DNA of 5,889 nt from contig JAESUF010000132.1 of NCBI GenBank assembly GCA_016763215.1, positions 1 through 5,889 on the forward strand, written 5' to 3'. The DNA comes from Flavobacteriaceae bacterium. GTDB lineage: Bacteria; Bacteroidota; Bacteroidia; Flavobacteriales; Flavobacteriaceae. Position 1 is the first letter of the stretch, and each line of letters begins with the position of its first letter. Made by a program: the position numbers and the translations under genes. Of this stretch, positions 1 to 5,772 are shown one piece after another. The notes under the pieces are model-generated. The model was not told the origin of the DNA, ran no database searches, and saw only the letters and a list, made by a program, of their open reading frames with translations.

Positions 1-104
1 ATAAGCGTTATCCAATAAGTGCCGTACAGTTTCATCCAGAATCTATTTTAACAGAAGTTGGGGAGCAGTTGGTTCGGAATTTCATAGAAGCTCATCAAAA
101 ATGA
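1..104 (+). CDS. trpG: Anthranilate synthase glutamine amidotransferase subunit, C-terminal end (partial)
   Basis: The gene enters from the left edge; only its last 33 codons are present, read from base 3 to the TGA at 102-104. The visible peptide contains VQFHPESILTE, the end of class I glutamine amidotransferase domains. Its His (codon 33-35) and Glu (codon 39-41) are the second and third members of the Cys-His-Glu triad that releases ammonia from glutamine. Family knowledge: TrpG passes this ammonia to TrpE, which converts chorismate to anthranilate. The stop overlaps the trpD start as ATGA, typical of translational coupling. The position directly before trpD favours TrpG over the related PabA, although one amidotransferase serves both pathways in some bacteria. 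The Cys nucleophile and the start lie outside the window. Confidence 0.93.
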   Translation, partial: KRYPISAVQFHPESILTEVGEQLVRNFIEAHQK

Positions 105-1087
105 AGGGAATCTTAAACGACTTATATCAGTACAAAAGGTTGTCAAAACCAGAAGCAAAAAAAATCTTAATTGATATTGCTGCTGAGGAATACAATGATG
201 CACATTTGGCCTCTTTTATGACGGTTTTTATGATGCGCTCAATTACTGTAGATGAACTTTCTGGGTTTCGTGATGCCCTACTAGAATTAGCAATTAAAGT
301 TGATTTGTCTGATTACAATACAATTGATATCGTAGGAACTGGAGGTGACGGGAAAGACACCTTCAATATTTCGACTTTAACTTCTTTTATCGTTGCGGGA
401 ACGGGACAGAAAGTTGCTAAACATGGAAATTATAGTGTGTCTTCAAAGTCAGGATCTTCAGATATGTTGGAGAGTTTTGGATATGAGTTTACGAATGATG
501 AGAACACATTAAAGCAACATTTAGAAAAAGCAAATATTTGTTTTTTACATGCGCCAAAATTTCATCCCGCAATGAAAGCTGTCGGTCCAACAAGAAAAGC
601 ATTAGCATTGAAAACATTTTTTAATATGTTAGGCCCTTTGGTAAATCCAAGTTTCCCTCAGAATTCGATGTTGGGAACATTTAATTTAGAAATAGCTCGA
701 TTGTATAACTATATTTTACAAGAGGAAGATGTGAATTACGGAATTGTACATGCATTGGATGGTTATGATGAGATCTCTTTAACTAGTGGGTTTAAAATAT
801 TTACCAAAGCAGGAGAACAGATCATCAATCCAGAGGATATAGGTCAAAAGAGAATTTTACAATCGGATATTTATGGTGGAGATTCTGTTGGAGATGCCGC
901 AAAAATTTTCAAAAACATCTTAGATGGAAATGGAACAGAGGCACAGAATAACGTGGTATTAACCAATGCAGCATTTGCCTTAAAAATTATAGATGCCAAT
1001 AAATCATTTGAAACTGCTTTTGAAGAAGCAAAAGATTCTTTGTTTGGAGGAAAAGCAGAACAATGTTTAAAAAAATTAGTGAGTTAA
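101..1087 (+). CDS. trpD: Anthranilate phosphoribosyltransferase
   Basis: The 328-residue product is close to the usual family length. It transfers phosphoribose from PRPP to anthranilate, giving N-(5-phosphoribosyl)-anthranilate, in the cytoplasm. The N-terminal helical domain (about 1-65) is followed by the nucleoside phosphorylase-like a/b domain. Visible motifs are the PRPP loop GTGGDG (79-84), KHGN (107-110), the Ser/Gly-rich stretch SSKSGSSDMLE (114-124), FNMLGPLVNP (174-183) and the metal-binding acidic pair in DGYDE (220-224). After KHGN the residue is Tyr where many proteobacterial homologues have Arg; I believe this is a lineage variant and not damage. The ATG lies inside the trpG stop (ATGA), so translation is probably coupled. 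A 125-nt gap rich in inverted repeats separates it from trpC. Confidence 0.98.
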   Translation: MKGILNDLYQYKRLSKPEAKKILIDIAAEEYNDAHLASFMTVFMMRSITVDELSGFRDALLELAIKVDLSDYNTIDIVGTGGDGKDTFNISTLTSFIVAGTGQKVAKHGNYSVSSKSGSSDMLESFGYEFTNDENTLKQHLEKANICFLHAPKFHPAMKAVGPTRKALALKTFFNMLGPLVNPSFPQNSMLGTFNLEIARLYNYILQEEDVNYGIVHALDGYDEISLTSGFKIFTKAGEQIINPEDIGQKRILQSDIYGGDSVGDAAKIFKNILDGNGTEAQNNVVLTNAAFALKIIDANKSFETAFEEAKDSLFGGKAEQCLKKLVS

Positions 1088-1099
1088 ATTAAAAATGAA

Positions 1100-1201
1100 T
1101 GTCTTTACGAGGAAGAATGACAAAGTAATCTCATAAACAGATTGCCACAGTAAATTTGTAATCTCGAGCAGAGTCGAGAGAAAATTCACTTCGCAAAGAC
1201 A
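1100..1201. repeat. Composite palindromic element between trpD and trpC
   Basis: This element fills most of the 125-nt trpD-trpC gap. Its ends are an inverted pair: TGTCTTTACGA (1100-1110) against TCGCAAAGACA (1191-1201), matching at 10 of 11 positions. Inside are two hairpins. The first pairs GTAATCT (1125-1131) with AGATTGC (1139-1145), a 7-bp stem with one G-T pair and a 7-nt loop. The second pairs TCTCGA (1162-1167) with TCGAGA (1174-1179), a perfect 6-bp stem with a 6-nt loop. There is no T-tract after either stem, so it is not an obvious intrinsic terminator, and trpC needs read-through or its own promoter. From memory, motifs of this kind (..CGAGGAAGAATGAC.., ..TCGAGCAGAGTCGA..) recur between genes in many Bacteroidota genomes; this was not searched. 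No convincing ORF lies in the gap. Confidence 0.7.
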
Positions 1202-1212
1202 AATAGAAAAGT

Positions 1213-1998
1213 ATGACGATATTAGATAAAATAATCGCTTTTAAGAAGAAGGAAATTGCCAAAATTAAGGCAGATGTTCCTGTAAAAAGATTGGTAGAAA
1301 GTCCATTGTTCCAAAGAAATCCTTTGTTGCTTCGGAAATCGCTTTTGGAAGCAAATTCTACAGGGATTATTGCTGAATTTAAACGGCAATCTCCATCCAA
1401 AGGAATTATTAATGACAAAGCAACAATTGAAGAGGTAACAACGGGGTATTTAGAAGCCAATGTTGCAGCCCAATCAATCTTAACAGATACTTTCTTTTTT
1501 GGAGGAACCATGGTTGATTTAATGAAAGCGAGAACGATTAATACAACAAGACCAATTCTGCGAAAAGATTTTATTGTGGATGGTTTTCAAATAGTAGAAG
1601 CCAAAGCGGTTGGTGCGGATGCAATTTTATTGATTGCTGCTTATTTAACCAAGAAAGAGTTGAAAAATTACGGACAGCTTGCTGAAGATTTGGGAATGGA
1701 GGTTTTGTATGAAGTACATACAAAAGAAGAGTTAGATAAGATAGAATTGAGTAACAAGATTATTGGAATCAATAATAGAAACCTCAAAACTTTCGAAGTA
1801 GATTTAGAAAATTCTATAGCTATAGCAAATCAAATCCCAGAAGATTGTCTCCGAGTTTCAGAAAGTGGATTAAGTGACCCAAGAATTGTAACAGGTTTAA
1901 AAGAGTATGGATTTAAAGGTTTTCTTATCGGGGAAAATTTTATGAAAACAGAAAACCCAGGTGAAGCATGCGAAGCATTTATTAACCAGATACGATAG
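1213..1998 (+). CDS. trpC: Indole-3-glycerol phosphate synthase
   Basis: The 261-residue product is a single-domain TIM-barrel enzyme of normal length that closes the ring of CdRP to form indole-3-glycerol phosphate, with loss of CO2 and water. The signature EFKRQSPSKG (55-64) holds Glu55 and Lys57, matching the catalytic Glu51/Lys53 of the Sulfolobus enzyme. Further equivalents by motif are Lys118 in LRKDF, Glu167 in YEVH, Asn187 in GINNRN and Glu217 in SESG, so the active site looks intact. It is not fused to trpF, unlike the TrpCF protein of enteric bacteria. The ATG is well fixed: an in-frame TAG lies at 1204-1206 and the protein begins with the family-like MTILDKIIAFKKKEI. No Shine-Dalgarno site is apparent; the leader is A-rich. 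The start lies 12 nt after the palindromic element and the stop is followed by another. Confidence 0.98.
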   Translation: MTILDKIIAFKKKEIAKIKADVPVKRLVESPLFQRNPLLLRKSLLEANSTGIIAEFKRQSPSKGIINDKATIEEVTTGYLEANVAAQSILTDTFFFGGTMVDLMKARTINTTRPILRKDFIVDGFQIVEAKAVGADAILLIAAYLTKKELKNYGQLAEDLGMEVLYEVHTKEELDKIELSNKIIGINNRNLKTFEVDLENSIAIANQIPEDCLRVSESGLSDPRIVTGLKEYGFKGFLIGENFMKTENPGEACEAFINQIR

Positions 1999-2008
1999 TT
2001 AAGATGTT

Positions 2009-2070
2009 ATTCTCGCGAAAGTGAGAATCCATGATAATAATAAAAATAGATTCCGCCTCAAGTACGGAAT
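2009..2070. repeat. Paired-hairpin palindromic element between trpC and trpF
   Basis: The 81-nt trpC-trpF gap consists mostly of two stem-loops. The first pairs ATTCTCGC (2009-2016) with GTGAGAAT (2021-2028): 8 bp including one G-T pair, closed by a GAAA loop of the stable GNRA type. The second pairs ATTCCG (2050-2055) with CGGAAT (2065-2070) around a 9-nt loop. The two arms also mirror each other, with GAATC at 2025-2029 and GATTC at 2049-2053, so the unit as a whole is a larger imperfect palindrome with an AT-rich centre. The layout resembles dispersed repeats of the type ATTC-loop-GAATCC...GGATTC-loop-GAAT known from several bacteria; that resemblance is from memory. The second hairpin ends 9 nt before the trpF ATG, near the ribosome footprint, so it could affect trpF translation. 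No T-tract follows. Confidence 0.75.
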
Positions 2071-2079
2071 ACCAAAAGG

Positions 2080-2748
2080 ATGAAATTAAAGGTTTGTGGA
2101 ATGAAAAATGTAGAGAATATCAAATCTATTGGTGATTTGAAACCTGATTATATGGGGTTTATTTTCTACGAACGTTCTAAAAGAAATTTTGAAGGGATTA
2201 TTCCCGAGCTCCCAAAATCGATTAAGAAAACAGGAGTTTTTGTCAATGAATATATCGAGATCATCGTTTCGCTTGTTGAAGAATATAAATTAGAAGCAAT
2301 TCAATTGCATGGAGATGAATCGGTGGAATATGTCCAACAGTTAAAGGAGGGTTTACGACAAGCTGAACTAGATTCAGTTTCCCATAAAAAGGCACTTCGA
2401 CAGGCTCAGAATGACATTGAAATTATCAAAGTATTTGGAATTAAAGATGATTTTGATTTTGGAGTTTTGAAACCTTATGAAAATGAGGTTGATTATTTTT
2501 TATTTGATACCAAAGGGAAAGAACGAGGAGGTAACGGAACAAAATTCGATTGGTCTGTTTTGAAAAAGTACTCGTATTCAAAACCGTTTTTTTTAGGCGG
2601 AGGAATAGGACCTAACGATGCAAAAGAAATAAAAAGGATTCAGAATTCGGGTTTGCCAATTTATGCAGTTGATATCAATAGTAAATTTGAAAACAACCCA
2701 GGATTGAAAAATAATAAAGAAGTGAAAAACTTCAGGAATCAATTATAA
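2080..2748 (+). CDS. trpF: Phosphoribosylanthranilate isomerase with in-frame repeat-derived insert
   Basis: This cytoplasmic TIM-barrel enzyme performs the Amadori rearrangement of phosphoribosyl-anthranilate to CdRP. Motifs run in barrel order: KVCGM (4-8) with Cys6 as the expected general base, [12 protein letters not shown] (24-35), TGVFVN (51-56), IQLHGDES (74-81), FLFDTKG (140-146) with Asp143 as the expected general acid, GGNGTKFDW (150-158), FFLGGGIG (170-177) and [10 protein letters not shown] (197-208), which binds phosphate. At 222 residues it is longer than the roughly 195-210 usual for the family. The excess lies at about residues 91-112, between the fourth strand (IQLHG) and the fifth (IEIIKVF), where LRQAELD and LRQAQND form a tandem motif of repeat origin (described separately). 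That loop type is on the barrel face opposite the active site, so activity is probably kept. AAAAGG directly precedes the ATG. The stop is 1 nt from trpB, suggesting coupling. Confidence 0.96.
   Translation: MKLKVCGMKNVENIKSIGDLKPDYMGFIFYERSKRNFEGIIPELPKSIKKTGVFVNEYIEIIVSLVEEYKLEAIQLHGDESVEYVQQLKEGLRQAELDSVSHKKALRQAQNDIEIIKVFGIKDDFDFGVLKPYENEVDYFLFDTKGKERGGNGTKFDWSVLKKYSYSKPFFLGGGIGPNDAKEIKRIQNSGLPIYAVDINSKFENNPGLKNNKEVKNFRNQL
2353..2416 (+). repeat. Repeat element inserted in frame within trpF
   Basis: Two related 21-nt segments, 2353-2373 and 2395-2415, lie exactly 42 nt (14 codons) apart and encode LRQAELD (92-98) and LRQAQND (106-112), identical at 5 of 7 residues. The core CTTCGACAGGCTCAG followed by AATGACA is, from memory, a very common dispersed intergenic repeat in Bacteroidota and other bacteria. 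The first half also forms a hairpin: AAGCTGAA (2360-2367) with TTCAGTTT (2373-2380), 8 bp including one G-T pair and a 5-nt loop. AGAATGACA (2408-2416) matches 1114-1122 in the trpD-trpC element exactly. Insertion kept the reading frame and brought no stop codon, as described for Rickettsia palindromic elements inside genes. Exact ends are uncertain; the direct repeats and hairpin are seen in the sequence, the mobile origin is inferred. Confidence 0.65.
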
Positions 2749-2749
2749 T

Positions 2750-3934
2750 ATGAAATCAAAATTTCAACCCGACGAGCATGGGTATTATGGGCAATTTGGA
2801 GGAGCATTCATTCCAGAATTACTCTATCCTAATGTAAAAGAACTTGAAGATAATTATATTCAAATTATCGAATCAGACCAGTTTCAAGAGGACTATAAAA
2901 ACTTGTTGAAAGACTATGTTGGTAGACCTAGTCCATTGTATTTAGCAAAACGGTTGTCAGAAAAGTATGGAGCTCATATTTATTTAAAACGTGAAGACCT
3001 AAATCATACAGGAGCACATAAGATAAATAATACTATCGGTCAGATTTTAATTGCTCAGAAATTAGGAAAAACAAAGATTATCGCAGAAACAGGAGCTGGA
3101 CAGCATGGTGTTGCAACAGCAACAGTGTGTGCGCTAATGGGACTGGAGTGTACTGTTTTTATGGGGGAAGTTGATATTAAACGTCAAGCTCCAAATGTAG
3201 CTCGTATGAAAATGTTAGGAGCTAAAGTCATTCCTGCTACGAGTGGAAGCAAAACATTAAAGGATGCTACGAATGAAGCAATTCGATACTGGATACAAAA
3301 TCCTGAAACCTTTTATTTAATAGGTTCAGTAGTCGGACCACACCCATATCCAGATATGGTAAGTCGGTTACAAGCTGTAATTTCAGAAGAAATTAAATGG
3401 CAGTTAAAAGAGAAAACTGGAAAAGAGAATCCTGATACGATCATCGCTTGTGTTGGAGGAGGTAGTAATGCAGCAGGAGCTTTTTATCACTATATGGATG
3501 AGGAAGCTGTAGAATTAATCGCAGTTGAGGCTGCAGGGTTAGGTGTAGATTCTGGTGAAAGCGCAGCAACCTCTCAATTAGGAGAAGTGGGAATTATTCA
3601 CGGAAGTAAAACTATTTTAATGCAAGATGAGTATGGGCAAATTGTTGAGCCCTATTCTATCTCAGCAGGGCTAGATTATCCAGGAGTAGGACCTTTGCAC
3701 GCTTTTTTGTTTGAAAGTAAACGGGCGAAATTTATGAATGCAACCGACCAAGAAGCCTTAAACGCAGCCTATGAATTAACCAAAATAGAAGGGATTATTC
3801 CCGCCTTAGAATCTGCTCATGCATTGGCTGTATTACCAAAGTTGATATTGAATAAAGATCAAGTGGTGGTGGTTAACTTATCGGGTAGAGGAGATAAAGA
3901 TTTGGAAACGTTTATTAAACATTTAGAAGACTAG
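2750..3934 (+). CDS. trpB: Tryptophan synthase beta chain
   Basis: The 394-residue PLP enzyme joins indole with L-serine to make L-tryptophan in the a2b2 synthase complex. Its start [13 protein letters not shown] (11-23) and length are those of the standard TrpB1 type. Lys91 in GAHKINN (88-94) is the Schiff-base lysine; Glu113 in ETGAGQHG (113-120) matches the catalytic Glu109 of the Salmonella enzyme with the same 22-residue spacing. GGGSN (236-240) holds the PLP phosphate, [13 protein letters not shown] (308-320) belongs to the region that communicates with the alpha subunit, and SGRGDKD (378-384) closes the cofactor site. Nothing is missing. The ATG lies 1 nt after the trpF stop, so the two are probably translated together. 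The last base of its TAG stop is the first base of a 14-bp perfect palindrome that opens the trpB-trpA gap. Confidence 0.99.
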   Translation: MKSKFQPDEHGYYGQFGGAFIPELLYPNVKELEDNYIQIIESDQFQEDYKNLLKDYVGRPSPLYLAKRLSEKYGAHIYLKREDLNHTGAHKINNTIGQILIAQKLGKTKIIAETGAGQHGVATATVCALMGLECTVFMGEVDIKRQAPNVARMKMLGAKVIPATSGSKTLKDATNEAIRYWIQNPETFYLIGSVVGPHPYPDMVSRLQAVISEEIKWQLKEKTGKENPDTIIACVGGGSNAAGAFYHYMDEEAVELIAVEAAGLGVDSGESAATSQLGEVGIIHGSKTILMQDEYGQIVEPYSISAGLDYPGVGPLHAFLFESKRAKFMNATDQEALNAAYELTKIEGIIPALESAHALAVLPKLILNKDQVVVVNLSGRGDKDLETFIKHLED

Positions 3935-4000
3935 AATAACGTTATTCCGGATGAAATAAAGGAGCCTGAATAATGAGATTGTGGTATTATTTTATTCCTC
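3934..4000. repeat. Degenerate palindromic element between trpB and trpA
   Basis: The 87-nt trpB-trpA gap opens with GAATAACGTTATTC (3934-3947), a perfect 14-bp palindrome whose first base is the last base of the trpB stop codon. It is followed by AT-rich inverted repeats: AATAAT (3969-3974) with ATTATT (3986-3991), and AATAAA (3955-3960) with TTTATT (3991-3996). The pattern ATTCCGGATGAA..GAGATTG..TTTATTCCTCAC looks like a worn copy of repeats of the form ATTCCgaatgaa..GAGATTG..ttcATTCC known to me from Bacteroidota intergenic regions; this has not been searched. AGATTG (3976-3981) also occurs in the trpD-trpC element at 1139-1144. The stems are AT-only and weak, and no T-tract follows, so a terminator is unlikely. 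Confidence 0.5.
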
Positions 4001-4021
4001 ACAAGACTAAAAAGAGAACAG

Positions 4022-4789
4022 ATGAATTCGATTAAAAATATATTTCAAACTAAAGATAAGAACGTTCTATCGATTTATTTTACTTCAGGATTTCCAACGT
4101 TAGATGATACAACAAAAGTGATTCAAGCATTGAGTGAAAGTGGTGTCGATTTTATTGAAGTTGGATTGCCGTATTCTGATCCTCTAGCAGATGGTCCAAC
4201 AATTCAAAAAAGCAGCCAAAAAGCTTTGGAGAACGGAATCAATTTGGATATTATTTTTGATCAGTTGATGAAAATTAAAAATAGTAATAAGACACCTTTG
4301 GTATTGATGGGGTACTTAAATCAAGTATTGAAATATGGAGAAGAGAAGTTCTGTCAGAAGGTAATAGAATGCGGAATTGATACCGTTATTTTACCAGACT
4401 TACCAATGATAGAATATGAGAATCATTACAAATCATTGTTTGATAAATATGGAATTAGTAATGTGTTCTTAATCACTCCTCACACTTCCGAAGATCGTAT
4501 TCGTAAAATAGATTCATATACAGAAAGCTTCATCTATATGGTAGCATCTAGTTCTATTACAGGAGCAAAAGGGCAAATTTCTGAACAACAAATCCAGTAT
4601 TTTGAGCGAATCAAAACCATGAACTTAAAAAGTAAATTAATTATTGGCTTTGGGATTTCAGATAACAATACTTTTTCCAAAGCCTGTGAATATGGAAATG
4701 GAGCTATTATTGGTTCTGCATTCATCAACTGCTTAGAAAAAAATGGAGTAGCAGTTACAGGTGATTTTATAAAGACAATTATTTTATGA
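4022..4789 (+). CDS. trpA: Tryptophan synthase alpha chain
   Basis: The 255-residue TIM-barrel subunit cleaves indole-3-glycerol phosphate to glyceraldehyde 3-phosphate and indole, which is channelled to TrpB. The signature IEVGLPYSDPLADGPTIQ (45-62) carries Glu46 and Asp57, which match the catalytic Glu49 and Asp60 of the Salmonella enzyme with the same spacing. Other family segments are LVLMGYLNQ (93-101), ILPDLP (123-128), the mobile loop TGAKG (180-184), and the phosphate-binding IIGFGIS (207-213) and GSAF (231-234). Length is slightly under the 260-270 typical of the family because the C-terminal helix is short, which I take to be normal in this lineage. The ATG is preceded by an A-rich leader with AGAG and no strong Shine-Dalgarno site. 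It is the last gene of the operon and converges on the next gene with only 26 nt between, with no convincing terminator hairpin. Confidence 0.98.
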   Translation: MNSIKNIFQTKDKNVLSIYFTSGFPTLDDTTKVIQALSESGVDFIEVGLPYSDPLADGPTIQKSSQKALENGINLDIIFDQLMKIKNSNKTPLVLMGYLNQVLKYGEEKFCQKVIECGIDTVILPDLPMIEYENHYKSLFDKYGISNVFLITPHTSEDRIRKIDSYTESFIYMVASSSITGAKGQISEQQIQYFERIKTMNLKSKLIIGFGISDNNTFSKACEYGNGAIIGSAFINCLEKNGVAVTGDFIKTIIL

Positions 4790-4815
4790 TTGTATAGATT
4801 GTAAAACTAAAAAAA

Positions 4816-5562
4816 CTACTCTTTTCCAATTAAATCTATTTCACTATTCTCTTCAAATTCAATCACTTCTTTATAAACAAAATAAGGTGGTAAATAAATA
4901 ATCGACAAGGTGAAAAGGAGCCCTACACCACAAGCGATAATACCTAACATTCCTAAAATCCCACATACAAAAAGTAAGCAAAAAGAAACTAGCCATTTTT
5001 TTGTTCCTAAACTAAAGCTTGCTTTTACGATTTCTATTTCGCTTAAGTTTTGATTATTTGCAAGGATAACTGAAAAATAAGCCAATGGTACATAAGCATA
5101 GATGTATGGAATAAGGAACAGTAATTGAGCAACGGTAGCTATGACAACATATATAATACTTAAAGCTATTATTTTACCAACAAACTCTTTTTTGAAAAAA
5201 TAAAAATAATCATCATTTCCTTTTTGACCTAAATCTGCTTGCTTACACATTCTATAAAAGGCAGCTATTAAAGTTATTGAGATATAGGCAGTTATGGCTG
5301 CTTGAGGGAGGTTGTACGTAATGTTAGTAGAATATGTGTAGAAATCAAAATTAAAACCGTTATCAAATGAATATGGATTAGAACTCAGTCCTAATAATTC
5401 GAATACAAGTCCTAGGATAAAAGCAGCGATAACCATTATTATAACTACAATAAATCCTTTAAGCCAAACTTTTTTATATAAATCAATGCAATTACTAAGA
5501 ATGTTTTCAAAACTTAATCTCTTTGCGTTTTGTATCTTATCTTCAATTTCGTTTGAGGTCAT
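4816..5562 (-). CDS. Multi-pass membrane protein of unknown function
   Basis: I do not recognise a defined function. The 248-residue protein has a short charged N-terminal cytoplasmic-type segment (1-35, with MTSNEIEDKIQNAKR) and about five or six hydrophobic segments: about 36-57, 85-103, 130-152, a weaker one at 153-169, 190-209 and 210-229. It ends in an acidic tail (EFEENSEIDLIGKE). A polar, aromatic-rich loop (about 60-84) separates the first two segments, and a conserved-looking motif YRMCKQADLGQKG (103-115) follows the second. The pattern resembles small Bacteroidota membrane proteins that databases often label, almost certainly wrongly, as beta-carotene 15,15'-monooxygenase, or members of the DUF975/GPDPase membrane-domain type; this is from memory only. 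It is read towards trpA and is not part of the trp operon. The ATG follows an A-rich stretch (AATAAAAAGT), as usual for this phylum. Confidence 0.88.
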   Translation of the reverse strand: MTSNEIEDKIQNAKRLSFENILSNCIDLYKKVWLKGFIVVIIMVIAAFILGLVFELLGLSSNPYSFDNGFNFDFYTYSTNITYNLPQAAITAYISITLIAAFYRMCKQADLGQKGNDDYFYFFKKEFVGKIIALSIIYVVIATVAQLLFLIPYIYAYVPLAYFSVILANNQNLSEIEIVKASFSLGTKKWLVSFCLLFVCGILGMLGIIACGVGLLFTLSIIYLPPYFVYKEVIEFEENSEIDLIGKE

Positions 5563-5572
5563 ACTTTTTATT

Positions 5573-5601
5573 CTAAATTATTTATGTTTAATTTTTTGCA
5601 A
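5573..5601 (-). promoter_or_regulatory. Candidate Bacteroidota-type promoter for the membrane protein gene
   Basis: On the - strand, TAATTTAG (+ strand 5573-5580) matches the Bacteroidota -7 consensus TAnnTTTG at all but one fixed position. A TTG (+ strand 5599-5601) lies 18 nt upstream, close to the 19-21 nt spacing expected for the -33 box. Transcription would begin only a few bases before the ATG at 5562, giving a very short leader. The region is AT-rich, so a chance match is quite possible. No better candidate was seen in the 210-nt spacer 5563-5772. Confidence 0.3.
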
Positions 5602-5753
5602 TTTTGTTGAGGTCTCTGTGTAGAGCTCCCTTTAAGAAATACGAAATGTGTTGCTGCATTTTTTTACAGAAAATACATGGAATAAATGACTCATGTAAAA
5701 TTACTGAGTAAAGGTATGAAACTCATAGAATAAGGGGAAAAGCTAAATGAAAT

Positions 5754-5771
5754 TTATTTGATTTCAAATAA
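5754..5771 (-). terminator. AT-rich inverted repeat just after the amidohydrolase stop; weak terminator candidate
   Basis: TTATTTGA (5754-5761) and TCAAATAA (5764-5771) are perfect inverted copies around a 2-nt centre; as RNA this gives a 7-bp stem with a 4-nt loop. It begins 1 nt beyond the stop codon of the - strand gene at 5773. The stem is almost all A-T and the - strand sequence that follows (ATTTCATTTAGC) is only moderately T-rich, so termination efficiency is doubtful. The inverted repeat is certain; the function is a guess. Confidence 0.3.
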
Positions 5772-5772
5772 T

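Noticed and set aside
107..1084. Tyr in place of Arg after KHGN in TrpD as a sign of altered activity
   Set aside because: All other TrpD motifs are intact and I recall the same change in Bacteroidota homologues, so it is probably lineage-typical.
1131..1511. 126-codon open frame on the - strand over the trpD-trpC gap and the start of trpC
   Set aside because: It lies antisense to the well-supported trpC coding region and its product shows no recognisable domain; it is a shadow of trpC.
2009..2028. Intrinsic terminator after trpC
   Set aside because: The hairpin is good but is followed by CCATGATAATAA with no T-tract, and two further trp genes of the same pathway follow in the same direction.
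2341..2424. Possible frameshift or sequencing artefact in trpF, suggested by the odd LRQA-rich stretch
   Set aside because: The frame is open throughout and correct PRAI sequence resumes at IEIIKVF in the same frame, so an in-frame insertion explains it better.
4534..4728. 64-codon open frame on the - strand inside trpA
   Set aside because: Fully antisense to conserved trpA motifs and without recognisable features; a shadow frame.
5609..5628. Bulged hairpin in the spacer (GAG and CTCT pairing with AGAG and CTC)
   Set aside because: The stem has a 2-nt bulge, no T-tract follows on either strand, and there is no gene context that needs it; likely chance.
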